Assembly (NCBI GenBank): GCA_041913905.1
Contig: JAYSEK010000002.1
Span: forward strand, 62,001-126,000
Reading direction: 5' to 3'
Length of the DNA stretch: 64,000 nucleotides
Source: Roseateles_B sp041913905
GTDB taxonomy: Bacteria > Pseudomonadota > Gammaproteobacteria > Burkholderiales > Burkholderiaceae_C
The notes under the pieces are model-generated. The model did not search any database. It had not been told where the DNA came from and saw nothing but the letters and a program-made list of their open reading frames with translations. Made by a program: the position numbers and the translations under genes. Below are positions 17,792 to 27,000 of this stretch, one piece after another (the stretch's first letter is position 1; the number at the start of each line of letters is the position of its first letter).

Positions 17792-18622
17792 ATGTCGTCC
17801 TCCGTTTCCTGCGAAAGCGCGCCCTTGCTGGGCGTGGATTTCTCCTCCAGCCCCAGCCCGCGCAAACCCGTCGTCCTCGCCTGGGGCGAGCGGCGCGGCG
17901 CGCTGGTGCGCATGCAAGGCCTGGAGCGCTTCAGCACGCTGGATTCGCTGCGCGAGCGGCTGTGCCGGACACCGGCCTGGCTGGGCGGCTTCGACCTGCC
18001 CTTCGGGCTGCCGCGGGAATTGGTCGAGGCGCTGGGGTGGCCGCTGCAGTGGCCCGCGCTGATGGATCATTTCTGCGCCCAGCCGCGCCCGCAACTGCGT
18101 GCGCAGTTCCAGGCTTTCATGGCGCCGCGGCCCGCGGGCGGCAAGTTCGCGCACCGGGCCTGCGACGGTCCGGCGGGCGCCTCGCCCAGCATGAAGTGGG
18201 TGAATCCACCGGTGGCCTGGATGATGCATGCCGGCGTGCCGGTGCTGCGAGCGGCGGAGGCTTCGTTTCCAGGGCTCTGCCCAGGCCGGCCGGAGCGCGT
18301 GGCGCTGGAGGCCTATCCGGGGCTGCTGGCTCGCGAGCTGATCCAGCGCCGCTCCTACAAGAGCGACGATGCGGCAAAGCAGACGCCCGAGCGCCTCATC
18401 GCCCGCAAGGACCTGGTGGAGGCGCTGGAGCAGGGCCGCAGCCGCCTGGGACTGCGTCTCAAGCTCAGCCATGCCCAGCGCGATGCACTGGTTGACGACG
18501 CCAGCGGCGACAGCCTGGACGCCGTGCTGTGTCTGATGCAGGCGGCCTGGGCCAGCGAGCAGCCCGGTTATGGGCTGCCGACCGGCGTTGATCCGGTCGA
18601 GGGCTGGATCGTCAGCGCCTGA
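17792..18622 (+). CDS. DUF429-family protein
   Basis: The product is 276 residues. LLGVDFSSSP at the N-terminus, GGFDLPFGLPRELV near residue 65 and a final SGDSLDAVLCLMQAAW are the marks of DUF429, an RNase H-fold-like family of unknown biochemical role. The spaced Asp residues (GVDF, FDLP, DSLDA) would be the metal site of such a fold. It stands alone, transcribed away from the islet, with its ATG 54 bp after repeat copy B. No partner gene suggests a pathway. Confidence 0.75.
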   Translation: MSSSVSCESAPLLGVDFSSSPSPRKPVVLAWGERRGALVRMQGLERFSTLDSLRERLCRTPAWLGGFDLPFGLPRELVEALGWPLQWPALMDHFCAQPRPQLRAQFQAFMAPRPAGGKFAHRACDGPAGASPSMKWVNPPVAWMMHAGVPVLRAAEASFPGLCPGRPERVALEAYPGLLARELIQRRSYKSDDAAKQTPERLIARKDLVEALEQGRSRLGLRLKLSHAQRDALVDDASGDSLDAVLCLMQAAWASEQPGYGLPTGVDPVEGWIVSA

Positions 18623-18677
18623 AGCCGCTGACCGCTGGCCCGCGGACTGAGGGCAAGCACGGCTGACGCCGCGCGCC

Positions 18678-19607
18678 TCACTTGCGCATCAGCGTCGATT
18701 TGCCGAACAGCGACTCGATCAGGTCCACGGCCAGCGTGGCGGTGCGGTTCTTCTCGTCCAGGGCCGGGTTGAGCTCCATCACGTCCAGCGAGGCCAGGCG
18801 GCCGGTGTCGGCAATCATCTCCATGCAGAGCTGGGCCTCGCGGTAGGTGGGGCCGCCGGGCACGGTGGTGCCCACGCCGGGGGCGATGGCGGGGTCGAGG
18901 AAGTCCACGTCGAAGCTGACGTGCAGATGGGTGTTGGCGTCCAGCGTGGCCAGGGCCAGCTCCATGGTGTGGCGCATGCCCATCTCGTCGATGTAGCGCA
19001 TGTCGAAGACTTCGAGTTCCTGCTCGTGCACGAAACGCTTCTCGCCGGCGTCCACACTGCGGATGCCGATCTGGCGCACCCACTTCGGGCTGATGGCGGG
19101 CAACTCCTTGCTGAAGCCGCCGATCTCGATCAGCTCCTTGGGGCCGAAGCCGGCCAGGCAGGCCACCGGCATGCCGTGGATGTTGCCGCTGGGGGTCAGC
19201 TCGCTGGTGTTGAAGTCGGCATGGGCGTCCAGCCACAGCACGCGCAGCTTCTTGCCCTGCTCCTTGCAATGCCGGGCGACTGCGCTGATGGAGCCCAGGC
19301 CCAGGCAGTGGTCGCCGCCCAGCAGGATGGGCATGCGGCCCAGCTTCAGCTCGGCATAGACGGCATCGTGCACGGCGCGGTTCCAGGCGGCCACCTCGGG
19401 CAGGTGGCGATAGCCGTGGACCGGCGGCTGCCAGGGATTGGCGGGGCCGGCGAGGTTGCCGCGGTCCACCACGTGCACGCCATGGCTCTCCAGGATGGGG
19501 CCGATATTGGCCACGCGCAGGGCTTCCGGGCCCATGCAGGCGCCGCGGGCGCCGGCGCCGATGTCGGTGGGCGCACCAATGAGGGAGACGTTGCGCAGAG
19601 TGGTCAT
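18678..19607 (-). CDS. rocF: Arginase
   Basis: The product is 309 residues, the family length. It hydrolyses L-arginine to ornithine and urea with a binuclear manganese centre. Metal-binding motifs are all present: GGDHCLGLGS (about residue 98), DAHADFN (about 126) and SFDVDFLDP (about 230). The N-terminal LIGAPTDIGAGARG and the SGNIHGMPVA loop fit arginase rather than agmatinase or formiminoglutamase. It lies alone on the minus strand, 19 bp downstream of the LOG-family gene, possibly cotranscribed. No arginine transporter or ornithine aminotransferase is adjacent. Confidence 0.93.
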   Translation of the reverse strand: MTTLRNVSLIGAPTDIGAGARGACMGPEALRVANIGPILESHGVHVVDRGNLAGPANPWQPPVHGYRHLPEVAAWNRAVHDAVYAELKLGRMPILLGGDHCLGLGSISAVARHCKEQGKKLRVLWLDAHADFNTSELTPSGNIHGMPVACLAGFGPKELIEIGGFSKELPAISPKWVRQIGIRSVDAGEKRFVHEQELEVFDMRYIDEMGMRHTMELALATLDANTHLHVSFDVDFLDPAIAPGVGTTVPGGPTYREAQLCMEMIADTGRLASLDVMELNPALDEKNRTATLAVDLIESLFGKSTLMRK

Positions 19608-19626
19608 GGCATCCTCTTCAGGGGGT

Positions 19627-20514
19627 TCAGTCGTGGTGGGTCTGGGTCAGGTCGTACTCCGATTCGAGCAAGGACCAGGCCTCCTCGGCGGTGTCGACGT
19701 AATGGAAGAGCTGCTCATCGCCGGGGCTGATCATGCCGGTCTCGATCAGCAGCTCGAAGTTGATCAGCCGCGACCAGAACTCGCGGCCGAACATCAGGAT
19801 GGGGCGACGGCGGCATTTGCCGGTCTGGATCAGGGTCAGCGCCTCGAACAGCTCGTCCAGCGTGCCGAAGCCGCCCGGGAAGCACACCAGCGCCACCGAG
19901 CGCATCAGGAAGTGCATCTTGCGCAGCGCGAAATAGTGGAAGCGGAAGCACAGCTCCGGCGTGATGTAGGGGTTGGGCAGCTGCTCGTGCGGCAGCACGA
20001 TGTTCAGGCCGATGCTCTTGCCGCCCACCTCGTGCGCCCCGCGGTTGCCGGCCTCCATGATGCCGGGACCGCCGCCCGTCACCACGTAGATGGGGCTGCC
20101 GCGCGCGATGCTTTCGCGGGTGATGATGCCGGCGAAGCGCCGCGCCTCCTCGTAATAGCGGCTCATCTGCAGCTGCATCTGCGCCTTCTTGAGGGTCGCC
20201 GCGTCGCCCAGGGCCTGGGCCTCGCTGACGCGTGCCTCGGCGGCGGCCTGGTCGGGAATGCGGGCGCTGCCGAACAGCACGATGGTCGCCTTGATGCCCT
20301 GCTCCTGCTGTACCAGCTCGGGCTTGAGCAGCTCCAGCTGCATGCGCACGGGGCGCAGCTCCTCGCGCAGCAGGAAGTCGTCGTCGGTGAAGGCCAGGCG
20401 GAAGGAGCTGTTGGGACCGTCGTAGTCCGGCGTGGGGCGCGCAAGCGCCTGCCGGACTTCTTCCTTGGCCGAAGGGAAATTGCGGGCGGTCAGTTTGTTC
20501 TTGTGCTTGCTCAT
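19627..20514 (-). CDS. LOG-family Rossmann protein (TIGR00730 type)
   Basis: The product is 295 residues. GGGPGIMEAGNRGA and CFPGGFGTLDELFEAL are the LOG/lysine-decarboxylase-like motifs that bind a nucleotide monophosphate. Shorter relatives are cytokinin-riboside-monophosphate or AMP/pyrimidine-nucleotide phosphoribohydrolases. This one has an extra N-terminal region of about 90 residues seen in the longer bacterial group. The start at 20514 (MSKHKNKLTARNFPS) is preferred over an upstream in-frame start, which would cover a low-complexity stretch. The substrate is not certain. Confidence 0.8.
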   Translation of the reverse strand: MSKHKNKLTARNFPSAKEEVRQALARPTPDYDGPNSSFRLAFTDDDFLLREELRPVRMQLELLKPELVQQEQGIKATIVLFGSARIPDQAAAEARVSEAQALGDAATLKKAQMQLQMSRYYEEARRFAGIITRESIARGSPIYVVTGGGPGIMEAGNRGAHEVGGKSIGLNIVLPHEQLPNPYITPELCFRFHYFALRKMHFLMRSVALVCFPGGFGTLDELFEALTLIQTGKCRRRPILMFGREFWSRLINFELLIETGMISPGDEQLFHYVDTAEEAWSLLESEYDLTQTHHD

Positions 20515-20561
20515 GCGGTTTCCCGGTGGGACGGCGCGGGCTGAACTGTAGTGCAGTCGCA

Positions 20562-20578
20562 AGGAAATGTTATTTCCT
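20562..20578. promoter_or_regulatory. Inverted repeat upstream of the LOG-family gene
   Basis: AGGAAAT, GTT, ATTTCCT is a perfect 7-bp inverted repeat in an AT-rich 105-bp gap, 48 bp upstream of the LOG gene start and 42 bp after the moeB stop. It has no T-run long enough for a terminator, so an operator is as likely. Evidence is position and symmetry only. Confidence 0.3.
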
Positions 20579-20619
20579 CATTCGCCGTCATTGAATGAAT
20601 TTGTTGTGTGATATCTGGG

Positions 20620-21369
20620 TTATGCAGCGCCGCAGCAGCGGCATTCGGGGTCGCGCTGCAAGAGAATCTCACTCCAGCGCATCTGGCGGGCGTCCAGCAT
20701 CTGCAAGCGGCCGGCCAGCGAGCCCGGAATGCCGGCCAGCAGCTTCAAGGCCTCGGCCGCCTGCTGGCTGCCGATGATGCCCACCAGCGGCGCGAAGACG
20801 CCCATGATGGCGCAGCGCACTTCTTCGAACTGCGCATCGAGCGGGAACACGCAGGCATAGCAGGGCGTCTGGCCGGAGCGGCTGTCGTAGACGCTGATCT
20901 GGCCGTCGAAGCCGACCGCCGCGCCCGAGACCAGCGGCTTGCGATGGCGCACGCAGGCGGCATTGACGGCATGCCGGGTGGCGAAGTTGTCCGAGCAGTC
21001 CAGCACCACGTCGGCCGTGCGGACCAGGGCGTCCAGGCGAGCGGCATCCACCTTTTCCTGCAGGGCGTGCACGTTCAGCTCCGGGTTGAGCGCCTTGAGC
21101 GTCAGCGCCGCGGATTCGACCTTGGGCTGGCCGATGCGGTCCTGGCGGTGCACGATCTGGCGCTGCAGATTGGTGAGGTCCACCGTGTCGTGATCCACCA
21201 GGGTCAGGGTGCCCACGCCGGCGGTGGCCAGGTACAGGGCAACCGGGGAACCCAGGCCGCCGGCCCCGATCACCAAGGCATGCCCGGCCAGGATGCGGGC
21301 CTGCCCCTCGACGCCGATTTCGTCGAGGAGGATGTGCCGCGAATAGCGCAGCAGCTGTTCGTCATTCAT
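20620..21369 (-). CDS. moeB: Molybdopterin-synthase adenylyltransferase (ThiF/MoeB)
   Basis: The product is 249 residues. The E1-like ATP site GAGGLGSPVALYLA is at about residue 37, followed by LVDHDTVDLTNLQRQI and CSDNFATR. Two cysteine pairs (CYAC and CRCC) should bind the structural zinc. MoeB adenylates the C-terminal Gly of the small sulfur carrier MoaD; ThiF acting on ThiS is the alternative and cannot be excluded without the genome. The start at 21369 (MNDEQLLRYSRHILL) is the usual one. It lies behind ctpA but is separated from it by a terminator. Confidence 0.88.
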   Translation of the reverse strand: MNDEQLLRYSRHILLDEIGVEGQARILAGHALVIGAGGLGSPVALYLATAGVGTLTLVDHDTVDLTNLQRQIVHRQDRIGQPKVESAALTLKALNPELNVHALQEKVDAARLDALVRTADVVLDCSDNFATRHAVNAACVRHRKPLVSGAAVGFDGQISVYDSRSGQTPCYACVFPLDAQFEEVRCAIMGVFAPLVGIIGSQQAAEALKLLAGIPGSLAGRLQMLDARQMRWSEILLQRDPECRCCGAA

Positions 21370-21410
21370 GGGGCAAGCATAGCGCTGCGTGGCAGTCGCA
21401 CCGCAAAGAA

Positions 21411-21442
21411 AAAGACCCGCCGGCACGGGCCTGGCGGGTCTT
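21411..21442 (-). terminator. Rho-independent terminator of ctpA
   Basis: On the minus strand AAGACCCGCC (21442–21433) pairs with GGCGGGTCTT (21421–21412), followed by TTTCTTT. It lies 38 bp after the ctpA stop and before moeB. Confidence 0.85.
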
Positions 21443-21479
21443 ATTGCGCAGCAGATGGCGCTGGGCTTCAGCCGTCGGT

Positions 21480-22916
21480 TCAGTCGCTCGTCTTGGCCTC
21501 GGCCTTGCGTTCGGTGGCTGTCTTGGAGGCGAGCACCGGCTTGCCCTTGAGCTGGTTGAGGGCCTGCTGCAGCGGGAAATCCTCGGCCGAGCCGAACTCG
21601 GGCAGCGGCTTGATCGAGTCCTTGTTCTTGGCGTACTCGGCTTCCAGCTTGGCGCGGGCTTCCTCGCGGGCCTTGGCGCGCGCGTCGTCCTTGTCTTCGG
21701 GGCCGTTCTGCAGATGCTTCTCCAGATCGGCCTCGCGCATGCGCAGCGCGGCGAAGACATTGCCTTCGGCGGTCTCGTCCAGCATCACGTCGGGCACGAT
21801 GCCCTTGGCCTGGATGGAGCGACCGCTCGGGGTGTAGTAGCGCGCGGTGGTGATCTTGAGCGCCGTCTCCGGGCTCAGCTGGCGCACCGTCTGCACCGAG
21901 CCCTTGCCGAAGGTCTGGGCGCCCATGATGACGGCGCGCTTGTGGTCCTGCAGGGCGCCGGCGACGATCTCGCTGGCGGAAGCCGAGCCTTCGTTGACCA
22001 GCACCACCAGGGGGATGTGCTTCAGCGCCTCCGGCAGCTTCTTCAGCGGATCGGCGCCGCCGCGGCGCAGGTAGTACTCGGGATTGGCCTTGAAACTGGC
22101 CTTGGACTCGGCGATCTGGCCGTTGGTCGAGACCACCTCGACATCCTTGGGCAGGAAGGCCGACGACACCGCCACGGCGCCTTCCAGCAGGCCGCCCGGA
22201 TCGTTGCGCAGGTCCAGCACCAGGCCCTTGAGCTTGGGGTCCTGCTTGTAGATCTCGTCGATCTTCTTGACGAAGTCATCGACCGTGCGGTCCTGGAACT
22301 GGCTCAGGCGCACCCAGGCGTAGCCGGGCTCGATGAGCTTGCCGCGCACGCTGACCACCTTGATCTCCTCGCGCGTGATGGTCACGGGGAAAGAGCGGTT
22401 CTCCAGCTTGCGGAAGATGGTCAGCTGCACCTTGGTGGCCGGCTCGCCGCGCATGCGCTTGACGGCCTGGTCCAGGGTGAGACCCTTGACGGCGGTGTCG
22501 TCGATGCGGGTGATCAGGTCGCCGCTCTTGAGGCCTGCGCGGAAGGCGGGCGAGCCCTCGATCGGCGAGACGATCTTGACCAGGCCGTCCTCCATGCCGA
22601 TCTCGATGCCCACGCCGACGAACTTGCCGGAAGTGCCTTCACGGAATTCCTTGAAGCTCTTCTTGTCGAAGAACTGCGAATGCGGGTCCAGGCCGGAGAC
22701 CATGCCGGCGATGGCGTCGTTGATCAGTTTCTTCTCGTCGACGGGCTCGACGTAGTCGGACTTGACCATGCCGAACACGGCGGCCAGCTGCTGCATCTCC
22801 TCCAGCGGCAGCGGCGAAAGGCCGCTGCGCGCGTTCGCCTGCAACTGCATGGTGGTCAATGCACCTGCCACGGCCCCCAGGGCCACCCATCCGGCGACTT
22901 TCAGTTTGGCACTCAT
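21480..22916 (-). CDS. ctpA: Carboxy-terminal processing protease (S41)
   Basis: The product is 478 residues. An N-terminal hydrophobic helix (VAGWVALGAVAGALTTMQL) exports or anchors it. A PDZ domain follows at about residues 85–165 (GVGIEIGMEDGLVKIVSP), then the S41 catalytic domain with the Ser in NEGSASASEIVAGAL and the general-base Lys in GAQTFGKGSVQT. Such proteases trim periplasmic proteins and help control peptidoglycan hydrolases. The C-terminal part has a charged helix (KDDARAKAREEARAKLEAEY). The start at 22916 is chosen for its signal-anchor. The EnvC-like gene that often precedes ctpA in this group is absent here. Confidence 0.93.
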   Translation of the reverse strand: MSAKLKVAGWVALGAVAGALTTMQLQANARSGLSPLPLEEMQQLAAVFGMVKSDYVEPVDEKKLINDAIAGMVSGLDPHSQFFDKKSFKEFREGTSGKFVGVGIEIGMEDGLVKIVSPIEGSPAFRAGLKSGDLITRIDDTAVKGLTLDQAVKRMRGEPATKVQLTIFRKLENRSFPVTITREEIKVVSVRGKLIEPGYAWVRLSQFQDRTVDDFVKKIDEIYKQDPKLKGLVLDLRNDPGGLLEGAVAVSSAFLPKDVEVVSTNGQIAESKASFKANPEYYLRRGGADPLKKLPEALKHIPLVVLVNEGSASASEIVAGALQDHKRAVIMGAQTFGKGSVQTVRQLSPETALKITTARYYTPSGRSIQAKGIVPDVMLDETAEGNVFAALRMREADLEKHLQNGPEDKDDARAKAREEARAKLEAEYAKNKDSIKPLPEFGSAEDFPLQQALNQLKGKPVLASKTATERKAEAKTSD

Positions 22917-23278
22917 GATGCGAGTGTTTCCTATCGGTGAGATCCAGTCATTTCGCCGCCATTTGCCTGTGCGGCATCCCAAGTGAGGGGACGCTTCAAG
23001 TATAGGGCCCGCCTGGTATGCAGCTTCGCGATCAGCAGGACGACAGGCCCCCATCTCCTCCACAAGCGGCCAAGCGGCGGCATGGGCCCCATGGTGCGCC
23101 CTTTGCGCGCGGCATGCGGAAAGTCAGGGGAGGGCGATTGTTGAAAATCACACGCAAGGCCCACGTCGGCGACGCTGCCTTGACACGCCGTCGGCCAAAG
23201 GCTTGCAGATCTGCGCAAACGCTCGCCCCGCCCATCGCCAGGTTAAGCTGCGCGGCCCATGGCCAGTCCCAGTAGCAG
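22917..23278. other. 362-bp intergenic region upstream of ctpA and the GNAT gene
   Basis: It separates two divergent genes. On the minus strand TATACT (23004–22999) is a reasonable -10 for ctpA, but the matching -35 is poor. I see no gene, RNA or repeat in the rest. Confidence 0.4.
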
Positions 23279-23782
23279 ATGCATATCCCCACCCTCCGCA
23301 CCGCACGCTTGACGCTGGTGCCACCGGACGCCGTCTTCGCCGCAGCCTACGAGCAGTTCTTCATGGATGGCGATGCGTCGGATGGCTACGGCGGTGCGCC
23401 CCTGTCCGCCGAGGCCGCCAGAGCGCGGCTCGACGCGGATCTGCGGGGCTGGCAGACGCTCGGCTTTGGCCTGTGGGTGATCCTCCAGGGCGGGCATCCG
23501 GTCGGCGCATGCGGCTTCTCGCAAAAGCCGGGCTGGCCCAGGGAGCTCACATGGTGGCTGCTGCCGGCCCATCGAGGGCAGGGCATCGCCAGCGAGGCTT
23601 CGCGGGCCGCCATCGATCACGCCTATGCCGGCTTTGGCTGGCTCAGCGTCGAAACCTATATGAAGGACGGCAACGCCGCGGCGCGCGCGCTGGTGCTGCG
23701 GCTGGGCGGCATCAAGATTGGAAGGCCCATGTTCCCGGACGGGCTGGCACGGGATCTGTTCAGCCTTCCCGCGGGGCGCTAG
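23279..23782 (+). CDS. GNAT-family N-acetyltransferase
   Basis: The product is 167 residues. It opens like RimJ/RimL-type enzymes (IPTLRTARLTLVPP). The acetyl-CoA pyrophosphate loop is LPAHRGQGIASEA at about residues 99–111, and the C-terminal MKDGNAAARALVLRLGGIKIG fits the last strand-helix pair. The target amine cannot be predicted. It is a single gene divergent from ctpA, with the tRNA-Arg gene downstream on the other strand. Confidence 0.88.
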   Translation: MHIPTLRTARLTLVPPDAVFAAAYEQFFMDGDASDGYGGAPLSAEAARARLDADLRGWQTLGFGLWVILQGGHPVGACGFSQKPGWPRELTWWLLPAHRGQGIASEASRAAIDHAYAGFGWLSVETYMKDGNAAARALVLRLGGIKIGRPMFPDGLARDLFSLPAGR

Positions 23783-23846
23783 GCGGGCAGGGGCCGCAGA
23801 TGGCCGGCGGCTCACGGGCAAGCGGCCGATGAGCCTGGCCCTGACT

Positions 23847-23921
23847 TGGTCCCCCCGACAGGAATCGAACCTGTATTTGCCGCTTAGGAGGCGGCCGTTC
23901 TATCCATTGAACTACGGGGAG
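23847..23921 (-). tRNA. tRNA-Arg (CCT)
   Basis: The minus strand folds as a cloverleaf: D arm GTTCAATGGATAGAAC, anticodon stem GCCGC/GCGGC with loop CTCCTAA (anticodon CCT, reading AGG), T arm ACAGG TTCGATT CCTGT, and an encoded CCA end at 23849–23847. It resembles E. coli argW. Confidence 0.95.
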
Positions 23922-24033
23922 GACAGGCCCCAGCGGGGGCAATGGCCCGGAGGGAGCGGCGCGCATTGTCGCATGACTCAGCGGCCCGTCCCGGGGAGGC
24001 CGGTCATCGACTTGTCCATGCTGTGTGCGCCCC

Positions 24034-27000
24034 TCACTGCCAGCGCCATTGCCAGATCAAATCCAGCGCGCTGTCCTCGCCGCTTTGCGCGCGCAGGGTG
24101 AAGCGCTGGGCGATGCGGTAGATCAGCTGCCAGCTGCCGGTGGTGGCGTTCAGTCCGCGTTCGTAGCCCACGTAGACCCGCTTGGAGAGCTGCTTGCCCA
24201 CGCGCACGATGGCGCCGCGCGTGTCGTCCTGGGCGCCTTGCGACACGGAGAGTTCGTCGAGCCCCAGGTTCTTCATCAGCTTGCCCGAAGCGGACTCGCC
24301 CTCGCCGCTGAGCAGGGCCAGGGCGGCGCGCTGCAGCAGGGCGGTGTCGGCGCGGCCGAGTTCATCGGGCCCGCGGCCCAGCAGCAGCCAGGAGAGCTTG
24401 TCGGTCTCAGGCAGCTCGGGTTCGGAGAAGAGCTTGATGCGCGGGTTCACGGCCGTGCCGGTGACGGTCACGCCCACCCGGATGTCCGTGTTGGGGCGCA
24501 CGGCCAGCACGTCCAGACGCGGGTTGTCCAGCGCACCGGTGAAAAGGATCTCGCCCTTCTCCACGCTGAGCTTCTGGCCGTAGGCATCGTAGGTGCCGCC
24601 CTCGGCGCGCACCAGGCCGGCGAGGCTGGGCTTGCCGTCCTTGTGCTGAAGCTTGAGCTGGCCCAGCAGCCGGGTGTCCAGGCCGCGCCCGCGCAGCTTC
24701 ATCTGCTCGCCGAGGTCCAGGTCCAGCTGCACCGAGATCTTCGTGGGCGCACCGTTGCGATGGACAGCGGGCGGCGCGGTGGCTGGGCGGATCACCTTGA
24801 CGTCTTCGTCCAGGCTGGGGGCGTCGCCCTTGCTGAAGTCAAACAGACCCTCGTCGATGCGGAAGCTGCCCTGCACGTCCACGCTGGACGGGCCCAGCAG
24901 CAGGCGGCCCTGGCCGCTGGCCACGATGCGGCGGTCCAGCCGGGTCAGCAGGCCGAACTTCTGCGCCTGCAACTGCAGGCGCAGATCGGGCTGTGCGCCG
25001 AGCCGCGCTTCGCCGCTGAGCTGGAGCTCGCCCTCGGCGGCGCGGGCGCTGAACTGCTGCAGCCGCGCCTGGCTGCCTTCCAGCGAGAGGAGGAAGCGGG
25101 TGTCGCGCACGTCGACGCCCAGCAGCGGATTGCGCAGCGCCAGGCCCTCGCCCTGGGCCAGGCCGCGCAGCTGCGGATCGCGCAGCGTGCCGCCCAGCAT
25201 GAAGCCCGCGGTCATCGCACCGCTGACGCGCCAGCCCGCAGGGATCCAGCCCCCCCAGGTGGCGAGGTTGGCGACGTTGGCCTGCACCGAACCCTCCAGC
25301 CGCGCGTCCGGCGGCGGCATCAGGGCACGGGGATCGGTGCGGGTGACGATGCTGCCGCCCAGTCCACCCAGGTTGCTGCCGGCCAGCGCCTGGGTTAGCG
25401 ACCAGACGCCCTGCTGGGCCTGCAGGCGCAGACCGAAGTCGCTCAGGCCCAGGCGCTGCAGGCCGCGGTCCTCGGTCACGCTGAGGTCACCGCTGAGGCG
25501 CTGCAGCTCGAAGGACAGCTCGGTGCCCTGGCGGGTGTCCAGGTGCAGATGCCCGTCGACCAGCAGGTCGCCCCCCCAGCCGAAATCGGGCTGCGCCTTG
25601 GCCAGCAGCGGTGCCAGCGCGAGCGGCTCCAGCTGCGCGTCCAGTTGCAGCACGGGCAGGGCGCCGTCGTGCTGGGCGGCCTGGTACCGCGCCTGGCGCC
25701 ATCGGATGCGGGCTTGGCCGGCCGCCAGGCTGGCGTGGCCTTCCTGCAGTTCGGCGCTGAGCAGTGCACCGTCCGGGCTCAGCTTCAGACGGGCCTGGAC
25801 CGGCTCGATCTGCAGCCAGGGGTCGTTGCCCGTCGCGGGCTGCGGTCGCAGCCGGGCCTGCTGGAGCGCCAGCCGCCAGTCCGGCGCGTCGGTGCTGCCG
25901 GACAGTCCCCAGGGCAGGGCGCTGAGTTGGCCTTCCAGCCCCAGCTGCAGCGCGGCACCTTGCAAGAGCTCGCCTGTCGAGGCGCTCAAGGGTCGGGCCT
26001 GGCCCAGCAAGGACAGCTGATGGCGGGCCCAGCTGCCGTTCAGGCGGGCCTGCAGGCCTTCCAGCTGCAGGCTGCGCTGGGCCTGCGACAGCACCAGGGG
26101 GCCGGCCTCCAGCGTCAGCGCCAGCGGCTCGCTCAACTCAGTGCCGACCTGCCAATTCAACCGGCCCTGCTGCAGACGCAGCTGCCGGCCGGGTTCGCGC
26201 AGGGCCAGCTGCTGCAGCGTCAGCTGACCCTGGCTGGCCCAGGTCCAGCGCGTGCCGCCCTTGGCCTTGGGGCCTGTCGCGCTGACGGGCAGCCCTCGAA
26301 CGGCCAGCTCGCCCTGCAGCCCGCCTTCCAGCGCCAGCCCGGGCTTCAAGGCGGCCAGCAGGGGCTCCAGGGCTGCCAGCCGCGGCCACTGGATCTTGAG
26401 CCGGGCCTCGGGGCGGCGGGATTCCAGTCCCTGGACCTCGCCCTGCAGCTGATTGCGCTCCTGCTCCAGGCTCAGCAGGATGCGGGCGGGCTGGGCATCG
26501 CGCAGGTATTGCACCTGCCCCTGCAGCGGCTGGCCGGCCCACTGGCTGGGCAGCAGGCGCAGGCTGGCTTCGCCCTGCGGCCACAGGCTGCCGGCGCTGC
26601 GGTGCAGTTGGGCGGCCAGCTGCAGGTTGAGGCTGTGCGGCGCTGCCGTGCCCGCAGCCGGCTTCCACAGCAGGCCGGGGTCCAAGGCCTGGCTCTGGGC
26701 CTGCAGCCGCGCCTGCCAGTCGCCCTGTTCCTGCCGTATCCACTCGCCCTGCAGGCTGGCGGAGGCCTTGCCGGCGCTCAGTTCCGCACGATGCAGGCGC
26801 AGGCCCTGCTCGCCGAGCTGGGCCTTCAGCTGCAGCTGCGGCGTGGCCAGCGGCTTGCCGGTCGAGGAGGCCAGCCGCGTGCTCAACTGGCCCTCCAAAT
26901 CCAGCCAGGCAGGCGGCGCCGGCCGCGCTTTGTCGCCCGGCTTGCCGGCGGCCTGCGCTGCACGGCGCAAGTGCAGCTGGCCATCGACGGCCAGGGCCAG

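Noticed and set aside
19648..19661. GGGTCAGGTCGTAC near the end of the LOG-family gene as another copy of the 14-mer
   Set aside because: Only the first ten bases match and it encodes a normal part of the protein.
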